Source of the DNA: Chondrus crispus
Lineage: Eukaryota > Rhodophyta > Florideophyceae > Gigartinales > Gigartinaceae
Length of the DNA stretch: 64,000 bases
Direction: 5' to 3'
Assembly: GCF_000350225.1 (NCBI RefSeq)
Contig: NC_020795.1
Coordinates: 116,087-180,086, forward strand
Shown: one piece after another, positions 33,728-42,644 of the stretch
Numbering within the stretch: the first letter of the stretch is position 1
Layout of the letters: every line of letters starts with the position of its first letter
Notes under the pieces: model-generated
The model's input: the letters and a program-made list of their open reading frames with translations, nothing else
What the model was told of the DNA's origin: nothing
Database searches by the model: none
Translations under genes and position numbers: made by a program

Positions 33728-35167
33728 TTACAAATTAGTAGGTTGTCTACTAGTTAAAGACCAAAAAATTCTTTTGGCTATAATTTGAAAACGTAGAAAC
33801 TTCTTACTAAATTTTTGAGGTATATGTTGTTGAGATTTGTTAAATACATTGTTTTTAATAAATTTATAAGATTGTTGACTAGGTACAAAAAGTAAGTTTT
33901 TTTTATCATTGTTTTCTCTTTGTTCATAAAATTTTAAAAAATCTTCTAAATTATATACAAGCATATTAGGTACAGATGGTAAACAATAACTATTATTTTG
34001 CATTACAAATTTTCGCCATGCTAATAATGCCACTTCATAATTCAAGAATACTACTTCATAATTTTTGTTATTATTTAAACTATAATTATAATTAATAACT
34101 TTTTTTTGCTGAGTTTTTTTATTTTTAGATGAAACAGATTTAAGAATATATACTGGCTGACCTTGAAAGAAATCTTTGCCATATTTTTGATTACTATGAA
34201 AAGTAATATTTCGTTTATATTGATATTTATAGATTAGATTACCTAACTCTTGAAAATCAGGTATAAGATGAAATTGCACTTTAAGCGGAGATAATTTTAC
34301 TAATTTATAGTAAAAATCTAAACCTGTAGCAAATATATTAAAATTTGCGCAATTACTTTTATCAATATATGTATTTTTAATAGATTCTTGATATTCTACA
34401 ATATCTTCTGGATTAACAAAAAATAAAGCTTCATGTATCAGTCTATTATCTGTCTTACGTACAATACTATTGCAATAAAATTGATATATTTGATCTACTA
34501 AACCTTGCTGACTAATTAATTCATATGAAGGTTCAGTAACAATTATTTGATTAAAATTATTTCTTATAGTAAAAATAGGTAATTTATTTTGCTGTAATTT
34601 TTTTACAACAGCTAACTGACTTGAAGTAAGATAATTTGCCTGTTTTTTCAACTTTACAAAATTTCTAGGTTGTGAAAAATTAAACCCCTTTTTCCAGATA
34701 TATTTTATTTCTGCTCGATTATTATTTATATTATTTATTTTTTTTGATTGATCTAAAGTAGTTTCTATTCTTCCTGAAATTAAAGCTTTGCTAAAATAAA
34801 ATATAAATTTCTTATATCGATTTTTATAAACGGCTAAACCATCAGACTGTAATTGACTGCTATACAGATCTGATAATATATTCGGTTGTGACAAAAAAAT
34901 AGTTTCTTGCCAATATTTATTGATTAGTTTCGTTATAAGATTACGTGATACTAATTCTTTATTAGCAAAACTATTAATTTCAGGATTGAGATAACTAGTT
35001 TTGTTAGCAAGTACAGAGAATGTATACGCTTTACTAACGATATTATGATTCTCATGGGTGGATGCCAATGTATTTTTGACATGTCTTTGAATAAATGGAA
35101 ACTGATTATTTATTATTAAATTGTTATTAAATAAATTTTGAATAAACATTGGATTAGATAAACTCAT
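33728..35167 (-). CDS. ycf80: Conserved red algal protein, probably Ycf80
   Basis: 479-residue soluble-looking protein rich in Asn, Lys, Gln and Tyr. No membrane helix, catalytic motif or known domain is evident. Conserved-looking patches are GLDFYYKLVKLSPLKVQFHL and KYGKDFFQGQPVYILKSV. Red algal plastids carry a protein of about 450 residues next to rps4, named ycf80, which fits position, strand and size; the assignment rests mainly on that. It lies downstream of the IscA-like gene and converges on rps4. Function is unknown. Confidence 0.55.
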   Translation of the reverse strand: MSLSNPMFIQNLFNNNLIINNQFPFIQRHVKNTLASTHENHNIVSKAYTFSVLANKTSYLNPEINSFANKELVSRNLITKLINKYWQETIFLSQPNILSDLYSSQLQSDGLAVYKNRYKKFIFYFSKALISGRIETTLDQSKKINNINNNRAEIKYIWKKGFNFSQPRNFVKLKKQANYLTSSQLAVVKKLQQNKLPIFTIRNNFNQIIVTEPSYELISQQGLVDQIYQFYCNSIVRKTDNRLIHEALFFVNPEDIVEYQESIKNTYIDKSNCANFNIFATGLDFYYKLVKLSPLKVQFHLIPDFQELGNLIYKYQYKRNITFHSNQKYGKDFFQGQPVYILKSVSSKNKKTQQKKVINYNYSLNNNKNYEVVFLNYEVALLAWRKFVMQNNSYCLPSVPNMLVYNLEDFLKFYEQRENNDKKNLLFVPSQQSYKFIKNNVFNKSQQHIPQKFSKKFLRFQIIAKRIFWSLTSRQPTNL

Positions 35168-35267
35168 GCATTTTTATCATGAAAAAAGATAATTAAGAAA
35201 AAATATAGTATAACTGTAAAATTCAACTATATTATAAATATATATAATAAATCAAATTAATCATCAA

Positions 35268-35606
35268 TTACACTGAAAAAGATTTTCCACAACCACACGT
35301 ATTAAGCGCGTTAGGATTACTAAATTGAAAACCGCCACCAATTAAAGAATCTTCATAGTCTAAAGACATACCATATAAATACAATAAACTTTTACTATCA
35401 CATACTATTTGAAAATTCTCAAATTCAATAATTGAATCAGCTTTTTGTAGATCTTCTGATTTTACAAAATTCATTAAATAGGACATACCAGAGCAACCTC
35501 CTTGTTTTACAGATATTCTTAAATAAACTTTATTCATCTCCAAGCAGTTAAGACTTAATAAACGCTGTAGAGCCATATTAGTAATTTTAATAGGTTTATT
35601 TGTCAT
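35268..35606 (-). CDS. A-type Fe-S carrier (IscA/SufA/HesB family)
   Basis: 112-residue stromal protein of the A-type carrier family, which passes Fe-S clusters from the SUF scaffold (sufB-sufC, 14.4-16.6 kb) to target proteins. The three ligand cysteines are intact: VKQGGCSGMSY and the C-terminal NTCGCGKSF, with SLIGGGFQFSNPNA between. I chose ATG 35606 with GGGG seven bases upstream; ATG 35609 is adjacent. The frame is open back through the 3' end of tmRNA, which is chance. The tmRNA gene ends 36 bases upstream on the same strand. Confidence 0.9.
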   Translation of the reverse strand: MTNKPIKITNMALQRLLSLNCLEMNKVYLRISVKQGGCSGMSYLMNFVKSEDLQKADSIIEFENFQIVCDSKSLLYLYGMSLDYEDSLIGGGFQFSNPNALNTCGCGKSFSV

Positions 35607-35642
35607 CATACATCCCCAAAATTTAAAGCTAGAAAATAATAT

Positions 35643-36007
35643 TGGAACTGGTGGGAATCGAACCCACGTCCATATTAAAACAGTACGCAAAGCCTGCTTA
35701 CAATAATGAAGCACAAAGGAAAATCAATATATAATAATTGTAACTTAGCTTAAGAATTAATAATTTACTTAAGAGCATCTCAAAGAAAAATATCAAGAAA
35801 TAGAGAGTAATTATAAACTGATATTCTAAATATTCCTTATATTAAAATAACGAATCAAATAAAAAGCTAAACTAACACAAGGTTTTTAGAAAAAGGAAGA
35901 ATTTGATGTTTTGCATTTGTAATTAAGCTAGGATTAATGAAGTTTAGCTTATCTTCATCCTTTACAACTTCAACATACAGAGTTATATGTAGAAACCAAA
36001 CAGCCCC
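35643..36007 (-). ncRNA. ssrA: tmRNA (ssrA)
   Basis: One-piece transfer-messenger RNA that rescues stalled ribosomes. The tRNA-like ends pair: 5' GGGGCTG (36007-36001) with 3' CAGTTCC (35644-35650) through two G-U pairs, plus the 5' TTTGGTTTCTAC and the T arm GTGGGTTCGATTCCCAC. The tag frame starts at GCA 35914 and ends at TAG 35867; the tag is AKHQILPFSKNLVLV, hydrophobic at the end as degradation tags are. CCA is not encoded. It lies between trnR-CCG and the IscA-like gene. Confidence 0.92.
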
Positions 36008-36087
36008 TTTAAATAATAATTGAGTAACATTATACCATATATTTTTTAAAAAAGTATTAATAGCAGAAAAATATAAAAAATGAATTA

Positions 36088-36160
36088 TGAGCAAGGAAGG
36101 ATTTGAACCTTCGACCATCAGAATCGGAATCTGACACTCTATCCACTGAGTTACATGCCC
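36088..36160 (-). tRNA. trnR-CCG: tRNA-Arg (CCG)
   Basis: 73-base cloverleaf on the - strand: anticodon stem TCAGA/TCTGA around TTCCGAT (anticodon CCG), T arm GAAGGTTCAAATCCTTC, discriminator A. The acceptor GGGCATG/CTTGCTC has a U-U mismatch at pair 6-67 and a G-U at 2-71, so it is slightly weakened. Confidence 0.92.
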
Positions 36161-36212
36161 ATATCAAAAAGATTATATTATCTAATAACTTGTAAAGCAA
36201 TCAAAATAATAA

Positions 36213-36464
36213 TTAATTTTGTATGTATTCTTGACCTAAAAATAAACACTGTTCTGCTTTAAAGATTTCTTGTCCTAAATATAAATAATGCTGGATAGAC
36301 AAATATCTTGTATTTTTATAAACATCGATTAATTTAGATAAAATATTAGCATTATAAGCTGTAAAACAAATAGGATAATTTATATTGTGATTATGGTCTT
36401 GAAAAAAATATAAGACTATCTTTTTAGATAAAATGAGTCTAATTAAACAATAACAATTATCCAT
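36213..36464 (-). CDS. Small DUF4346-like protein
   Basis: 83-residue protein. The block YPICFTAYNANILSKLIDVY followed by YLSIQHYLYLGQEIFKAEQC and LFLGQEYIQN resembles DUF4346 of cyanobacteria (C-F-T-A-x-N-A ... H-A-x-Y-L-G-R-E-L-x-K-A-E-x-A-L ... G-x-x-Y-V-Q-D). Function of the domain is unknown to me. It may be a gene that some red algal annotations call ycf91, but I am not sure. It is upstream of trnR-CCG on the same strand. Confidence 0.65.
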   Translation of the reverse strand: MDNCYCLIRLILSKKIVLYFFQDHNHNINYPICFTAYNANILSKLIDVYKNTRYLSIQHYLYLGQEIFKAEQCLFLGQEYIQN

Positions 36465-36675
36465 TTTATGTATATTTAATAAAAAGACTTTAAATTAAGA
36501 TATATATAAATGATATTATATATTAATAGATATGACTTTTAATTATCAATTATTAAAAAGATTAATTATATGAAAGACTAAATTAAACACCATACAATAA
36601 TATATTAATAACTAAAATAATTAGAAATTTATTATAATTGAAAATTGACAGTCTATTATATTGGAGATACAAATA

Positions 36676-37185
36676 ATGCAAGATGCTATTACTAATATTA
36701 TGAATAAGTATGATTTAACAGGTAAATACTTAGATCAATTTGCGGTTAATGAACTAGAAATCTATTTTTCAAATGCTATTAAAAGAATAAAAACGATAGA
36801 AACTATAAATAGTAAAGCAGCAACTATCATTAAAGAAGCAGCGGCTATATTATATGAAGAGCAGCCTGAACTATTAAGACCTGGAGGGAATTCTTATACT
36901 ACTCGCCGATATGCTGCATGTTTACGAGATATTGAGTATTATTTACGATATACTAGTTATGCGATTATTGCAGGCAATACTAATATTCTAAACGAACGAG
37001 TACTAGATGGTCTACGAGATACATATAATTCATTAAATGTACCACTTGCACCAACCGTAAGAAGTATTCAAATTTTAGAAGATATTATACAAAATGAGTT
37101 AAAATTTATTGATACTAGTGATCGCTTTATTATTAGTGAACCTTTTCAATATATAATAGAATCTTTAAGTGAACAAGATATATAA
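36676..37185 (+). CDS. apcF: Allophycocyanin beta-18 subunit
   Basis: Variant allophycocyanin beta subunit of the phycobilisome core, 169 residues, which sits next to the core-membrane linker and helps pass energy to the photosystems. MQDAITNIMNKYDLTGKYLD is the ApcF N-terminus, and the bilin Cys is in TTRRYAACLRDIEYYLRY. ATG 36676 is chosen; the frame is open five codons upstream from a TTG. The main core genes (apcA, apcB, apcE) are not in this window. Confidence 0.94.
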   Translation: MQDAITNIMNKYDLTGKYLDQFAVNELEIYFSNAIKRIKTIETINSKAATIIKEAAAILYEEQPELLRPGGNSYTTRRYAACLRDIEYYLRYTSYAIIAGNTNILNERVLDGLRDTYNSLNVPLAPTVRSIQILEDIIQNELKFIDTSDRFIISEPFQYIIESLSEQDI

Positions 37186-37236
37186 TTTTTTTCATTGATG
37201 AATTAAATATTGTAAGACATAATTATAATTACAGCT

Positions 37237-37515
37237 TTGAAACATATTTCAAATATTACACTATGTGATTTAAAATACAAAATAATTAGTCTACTTTTAG
37301 GCTTTTTTATTTCAACTGCTTTATCAACAATGCCTGCCCAAACAGGTGACTGGGGTATTATTGGAGCATCTATTATAGTTACAGTTTATGAAATAGCTAG
37401 TAAATTGATATATTCTAGAAAAAATAACATCTTAAAAATACCTTCTATTATTAATCATATAAAAATAGGGATTATTTATGGAATATTTGTAGATGCATTT
37501 AAATTAGGTAGCTAA
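37237..37515 (+). CDS. ycf20: Ycf20 membrane protein, non-ATG start
   Basis: 92-residue protein of the Ycf20 (DUF565) family with two or three hydrophobic segments. KIISLLLGFFISTALSTMPA followed by QTGDWG and the C-terminal HIKIGIIYGIFVDAFKLGS are the family hallmarks. A plant homolog affects non-photochemical quenching. There is no ATG at the N-terminus: TTG 37237 is the best start, though ATT 37228 or ATA 37225 would also be in frame after the stop at 37213. No clear ribosome binding site is seen. Confidence 0.88.
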   Translation: MKHISNITLCDLKYKIISLLLGFFISTALSTMPAQTGDWGIIGASIIVTVYEIASKLIYSRKNNILKIPSIINHIKIGIIYGIFVDAFKLGS

Positions 37516-37610
37516 CACTTAATATTCAGTTAATCTAAATTATAAAATTAAGAGTCAGTAGTATAATATATAGACTCTTAATTTAAAATTTATAGTTTAT
37601 AGATAGATTA

Positions 37611-38315
37611 TTAACCTAAGGATATTGGAGATACATCTGTTACCATATTTAAAAACAAAGCAGGATCACCGGCTTTAGGAGATTGCTCTTGAGGTCTAAA
37701 CTTCCGTATAGAACCCGCCCATAATAACTGAGGCCTTTCTTGCTTCATTAAAAATTCTTTACCTGTACGAGGCGTCTTTAAATTAAAAGGGATTTCTCCT
37801 TTACTCCTTTGAGCAATTATACGCCTTCTTTGATAAGGTATCGTATTATCTCCAAAATTGTCTACATATTCATCACTATTTAATAAAACATCAACAAAGA
37901 ATTCTAATCCTTTTGATCCTATTAATACTGAAAATGCCAGTTTTTCTCTTTCATTATAAATATCACGACCTAAAACTCTTTGTATACACATTTCTACAAA
38001 TCTATAATTATTATTTACATCATAGTTTAAATTACGAAATGCTTGCGATAATAATAATCCTTTAATAAAATCTTTAATTGTTATTTGATTAAATCTTAAC
38101 TGAGACTCTAAAAAAGGTTCATTTGTACTACTTAAAATTTGATGCTCACTAAATATTTGACGATAACCACTCCATATAATTTCATCCATCTCATAAGCAG
38201 TTGGTAAATTTTCTGTTGTATATATTTTAGGCTGTTCTTCTCCAGGCAAATATTCAAAACCATCTACTCTTTGATTTTGAGTAGAAAATGCATAATTTAA
38301 TATTGGAATAGACAT
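37611..38315 (-). CDS. cpcG: Phycobilisome rod-core linker
   Basis: CpcG, the linker that joins phycocyanin rods to the allophycocyanin core, 234 residues. The N-terminal linker domain (pfam PBS_linker_poly type) begins MSIPILNYAFSTQNQRVDGF and carries EMDEIIWSGYRQIFSEHQIL, the NYRFVEMCIQRVLGRDIY core and GLEFFVDVLLNSDEYVDNFG with YQRRR. The C-terminal tail ends in a hydrophobic patch (PALFLNMVTDVSPISLG). Divergent from nblA. Confidence 0.97.
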   Translation of the reverse strand: MSIPILNYAFSTQNQRVDGFEYLPGEEQPKIYTTENLPTAYEMDEIIWSGYRQIFSEHQILSSTNEPFLESQLRFNQITIKDFIKGLLLSQAFRNLNYDVNNNYRFVEMCIQRVLGRDIYNEREKLAFSVLIGSKGLEFFVDVLLNSDEYVDNFGDNTIPYQRRRIIAQRSKGEIPFNLKTPRTGKEFLMKQERPQLLWAGSIRKFRPQEQSPKAGDPALFLNMVTDVSPISLG

Positions 38316-38654
38316 GATGAGTCTCCAGATTGATCTGTAACTTCAATAAAGTTTATATATATAATTATTTATACTAAGTTTTTTGGATCAAAATCAACAT
38401 TATTAAATCAAGAAGTATTAAAATCATGGCACATTACAAATTGTAAATAAAAATGCTTCAATACTATCTTAATTAAAATATAATTTAATGAAAACAATTA
38501 TTCTTAGTATATGCAATCATAATAAAATATTATACTAGAATTAATGAAATTAAATTTTCTCATATTATTAATCTTGACTAAAAAAACTTTATTAAAAAAG
38601 TTTATATAAACCTATTCTTAAATATTCATTATAAAATTAGAGTGACTATAATGT
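38316..38654. other. Gene-free spacer between divergent cpcG and nblA
   Basis: 339 AT-rich bases with no coding sequence that I can support. It must hold the promoters of cpcG (-) and nblA (+). A TTGACT (38574-38579) lies about 75 bases before the nblA ATG, but no well-spaced -10 follows it, so I do not call a promoter. Confidence 0.5.
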
Positions 38655-38828
38655 ATGGATAATGGTAATCAACTAACACTTGAACAAGAATTTAAATTAG
38701 CTATATATATAAAAAAAATCAATAAGCTAGATAATAATAATACAAAAAAACACTTAATGATAATATTAAAACAAATGATGATTAAAGATAATATAATAAA
38801 ATATTTTATCAAAAATTCTATACCTTAG
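38655..38828 (+). CDS. nblA: Phycobilisome degradation protein NblA (Ycf18)
   Basis: 57-residue helical protein that binds phycobiliproteins and recruits a Clp protease during nutrient stress in cyanobacteria. LTLEQEFKLAIYIKKI, then HLMIILKQMMIKDNIIKYFI, match the NblA pattern (L-S-L-E-Q-E-F-x-L ... L-x-x-L-x-R-Q-M-M-x-K-D-N-L-I-K). ATG 38655 is chosen; an ATG four bases upstream is out of frame and stops at once. It sits directly before cpeB-cpeA. Confidence 0.9.
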   Translation: MDNGNQLTLEQEFKLAIYIKKINKLDNNNTKKHLMIILKQMMIKDNIIKYFIKNSIP

Positions 38829-38861
38829 AAAATATTACGAAATATTAATTTGTTATACTGA

Positions 38862-39506
<645 letters not shown>

Positions 39507-39541
39507 ACTTTATAGCAATAAGATAAGAATATTTAAAATAG

Positions 39542-40063
<522 letters not shown>

Positions 40064-40098
40064 TATTATAAACTTCAAATACAATAGTATTAAATAGA

Positions 40099-40152
40099 TT
40101 TAAATAAAATAAAACCAAAACTATATATAGTTTTGGTTTTATTTTATTTAAA
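40099..40152. terminator. 54-base perfect palindrome after cpeA
   Basis: Two 27-base arms meet with no spacer (centre between 40125 and 40126); the core is AAAACCAAAACTATA and its complement. As RNA it would form a hairpin of about 25 pairs with a minimal loop, followed by TTTAAA-rich sequence. It is the longest perfect palindrome I found in the window. Likely a terminator or 3'-end stabiliser for the highly expressed cpeB-cpeA message. Confidence 0.75.
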
Positions 40153-40250
40153 AGTGTACTTATTACTGTATTAATTACAATTAAAAACAGTAAAATATAA
40201 TATATATTATATTTTACTTTATACTTTTCATATAAAACTGGGAGAATAAC

Positions 40251-41165
40251 ATGAATTCAAATCTAATTGAAAATACATTAATCAATCTATCCTTTGCTAT
40301 ATTACTTTTTACATTATTTGTTTATTGGATTAATATAGCATTTACTAACTTGAAAATGCTCTCTAATCTTGGCAAGATATGTACTCTTGCTGTTAATCTA
40401 TGTCTAAGTAGCACATTAATAATAAGATGGATAGAAAATAAATATTTTCCTTTAAGTAATTTATATGAGTCTTTAATTTTTTTAACTTGGGGATTAACTT
40501 TAGTTCATTTAATACTTGAACAACAAAATAAAAGTAAATTAATTGGAGCTATTAATACACCTATTTGCTTATTTATTATTGCATTTACTAGTTTTTCATT
40601 ACCATCAGAAATGAAAAAAACTGTACCTTTAGTTCCAGCACTAAGATCTAATTGGTTAATGATGCATGTAAGTATAATGATGATTAGCTATGCATTATTA
40701 ATTCTTGGTTCATTACTCTCAATACTATTTCTAATTATTTATAAAGTAAATCTGAAAAATTCTAATATTAATCAAAAAAGAACAAATTATAGAATACAAA
40801 TGTCAACCAGTATAGCTAATAATTCTGCGCTTTACTCAGATAGAATGAGCATTCTGCAAATAATTGATAATTTAAGTTATAGAATTATAGGACTAGGTTT
40901 TCCTCTATTAACTATTGGTATCATTGCAGGTGCTGTATGGGCCAATGATGCTTGGGGTTCATATTGGAGTTGGGATCCTAAAGAAACTTGGGCTCTAATT
41001 ACATGGTTAATTTTTGCAGCTTACTTACATTCAAGATTCAGTAAATCATGGGCAGGTGAAAAGCCAGCTATTCTAGCATCTATAGGCTTTCTTGTTGTAT
41101 GGATATGTTATTTAGGAGTTAATTTTCTTGGCAAAGGTTTACATAGCTATGGTTGGTTATCATAA
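40251..41165 (+). CDS. ccsA: Cytochrome c heme attachment protein CcsA (Ycf5)
   Basis: System II cytochrome c maturation protein in the thylakoid membrane, 304 residues and about eight membrane helices. It carries heme to apocytochromes f and c6 in the lumen. The tryptophan-rich signature is ANDAWGSYWSWDPKETWALI in the C-terminal half, with conserved His residues (LMMHVSIMMISYA, AYLHSRF, GLHSYGW). GGGAGAA precedes the ATG. Its partner Ccs1 (ycf44) is not in this window. Confidence 0.96.
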   Translation: MNSNLIENTLINLSFAILLFTLFVYWINIAFTNLKMLSNLGKICTLAVNLCLSSTLIIRWIENKYFPLSNLYESLIFLTWGLTLVHLILEQQNKSKLIGAINTPICLFIIAFTSFSLPSEMKKTVPLVPALRSNWLMMHVSIMMISYALLILGSLLSILFLIIYKVNLKNSNINQKRTNYRIQMSTSIANNSALYSDRMSILQIIDNLSYRIIGLGFPLLTIGIIAGAVWANDAWGSYWSWDPKETWALITWLIFAAYLHSRFSKSWAGEKPAILASIGFLVVWICYLGVNFLGKGLHSYGWLS

Positions 41166-41285
41166 TTATATTAATTCTTATCTAATTTAGTTCAAATTTA
41201 TTCAGTATGTCTTATTATATTAGATATATTCTTTTGTAAAAATTTATTTTTTACAAACCATTTAATAATACTAAAATTAATTGCT

Positions 41286-41546
41286 ATGAATACAAATATT
41301 TTATTAACTATCACACCTTATACAGCTATTTGGTCTCCAAAAATTGCTATTATAATGATTATCTGTAATTTTATATCAATAGGTATCGGGCGATATGCGA
41401 TTCAAGTAAGAGGATTAGGTCCTAGTATACCTATACTTGGACTACAAGGCTTCGGATTACCAGAATTGTTAGCAACAACTAGTTTGGGCCATTTAATTGG
41501 TGCTGGAGCTATTATTGGACTAAGTAGTATAAGAATTATTTCTTAA
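41286..41546 (+). CDS. psaK: Photosystem I subunit PsaK
   Basis: PsaK, 86 residues with two membrane helices, at the photosystem I periphery. The N-terminal helix is WSPKIAIIMIICNFISIGIG, the loop is RYAIQVRGLGPSIP, and the second helix is LATTSLGHLIGAGAIIGL. Plastid-encoded in red algae. A hairpin separates it from the convergent accA. Confidence 0.93.
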   Translation: MNTNILLTITPYTAIWSPKIAIIMIICNFISIGIGRYAIQVRGLGPSIPILGLQGFGLPELLATTSLGHLIGAGAIIGLSSIRIIS

Positions 41547-41567
41547 AGTATATAATAATGCAAATAA

Positions 41568-41593
41568 AGGCTTTATATTAAACAATAAAGCCT
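41568..41593. terminator. Hairpin between convergent psaK and accA
   Basis: Nine-base inverted repeat AGGCTTTAT/ATAAAGCCT around an eight-base loop, in the 72-base gap between the stop codons of psaK (+) and accA (-). Likely a two-way terminator. Confidence 0.6.
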
Positions 41594-41618
41594 AAAACAA
41601 AATAATATTCAAGGATAA

Positions 41619-42587
41619 CTATTCTTCATAGAATGTTCCCATTTTGCGAAATTTTTGATATCTTAATTCTTTTCTTTCATCATTTGTAAATTTTTGCAAT
41701 ATATTCAATTCCGTAATAAGCTCTTGTTTTAGTGTAAGAGCTGCTTGTTGAGGATTAGACTGTGAACCTCCTATTGGCTCATGAACAACTCTATCAATTA
41801 CTCCTAAAACTTTTAAATCTGAAGAAGTTATTTTTAAAGCTTCTGCTGCTTCCAAAGATAACTTACTATCTTTCCATAAAATAGCTGCACACGCCTCTGG
41901 AGTTGCTACCGTGTAAACTGCATACTCTAACATTAATATTGTATCACCAATTCCAATACCCAATGCTCCACCAGATCCTCCTTCACCTAAAATTGTACAA
42001 ATTATAGGAACATTAAAAGAAAACATTTCTCGTAAATTTACTGCAATTGCTTCACCTTGACCTAATCTTTCTGCTTCAATACCTGCCCATGCCCCAGGTG
42101 TATCAATAAAAGTTAGTATAGGAAAATTAAATCTGTTGGCATGCTGCATTAAGCGTAATGCTTTTCTATAACCCCCAGGAGATGCCATACCAAAATTTCT
42201 TACAACGTTATCTTTTGTATCTTTACCTCGTTGATGACCAACAAACATAACCGTAGAACCATTCAATCGTCCTATTCCACCAACTAAAGCTAAATCATCT
42301 GCACCACCGCGATCACCATGAAGCTCAATCCAATTATCTAATATATATGGTATATAATCTAAGGTTGTAGGTCTATCAGCTTGGCGTACTAAATGTAATC
42401 TTTGTAAAGGAGTTAATGAATGAAATATTTCTTTTTTTAAATCGGCCAATTTTTTTTGAAAGATATATAATTGCTGATAAACCCATAATTTATTGTGACC
42501 AGCTATTTTACCTAACTGATCTACTTGGTACTCTAATTCAATTACTGGTTTTAAAAAATCTAAAGACACCCCTTTTCTATTAGACAT
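41619..42587 (-). CDS. accA: Acetyl-CoA carboxylase carboxyltransferase alpha
   Basis: Alpha subunit of the bacterial-type carboxyltransferase that makes malonyl-CoA for fatty acid synthesis in the stroma, 322 residues. Motifs: RPTTLDYIPYILDNWIELHG, DRGGADDLALVGGIGRLNG, FIDTPGAWAGIEAERLGQGE, GEGGSGGALGIGIGDTILML. ATG 42587 (MSNRKGVSLDF) is chosen over a GTG three codons upstream. Its partner subunits (accD, accB) are not in this window. Confidence 0.96.
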   Translation of the reverse strand: MSNRKGVSLDFLKPVIELEYQVDQLGKIAGHNKLWVYQQLYIFQKKLADLKKEIFHSLTPLQRLHLVRQADRPTTLDYIPYILDNWIELHGDRGGADDLALVGGIGRLNGSTVMFVGHQRGKDTKDNVVRNFGMASPGGYRKALRLMQHANRFNFPILTFIDTPGAWAGIEAERLGQGEAIAVNLREMFSFNVPIICTILGEGGSGGALGIGIGDTILMLEYAVYTVATPEACAAILWKDSKLSLEAAEALKITSSDLKVLGVIDRVVHEPIGGSQSNPQQAALTLKQELITELNILQKFTNDERKELRYQKFRKMGTFYEE

Positions 42588-42644
42588 AATTATCACAAAA
42601 ATAAAAGTTGAAAATAATATTTAAATAAATATAACACATGTTTT

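Noticed and set aside
35607-35714. N-terminal extension of the IscA-like protein
   Set aside because: The extra residues are translated from the tmRNA 3' end (T arm and acceptor). The family N-terminus begins at 35606 or 35609.
35867-36118. Open frame of 83 codons on the - strand ending in the tmRNA tag
   Set aside because: It runs through the tmRNA and into trnR-CCG; only its last 15 codons are real, as the tmRNA tag. It is not a protein gene.
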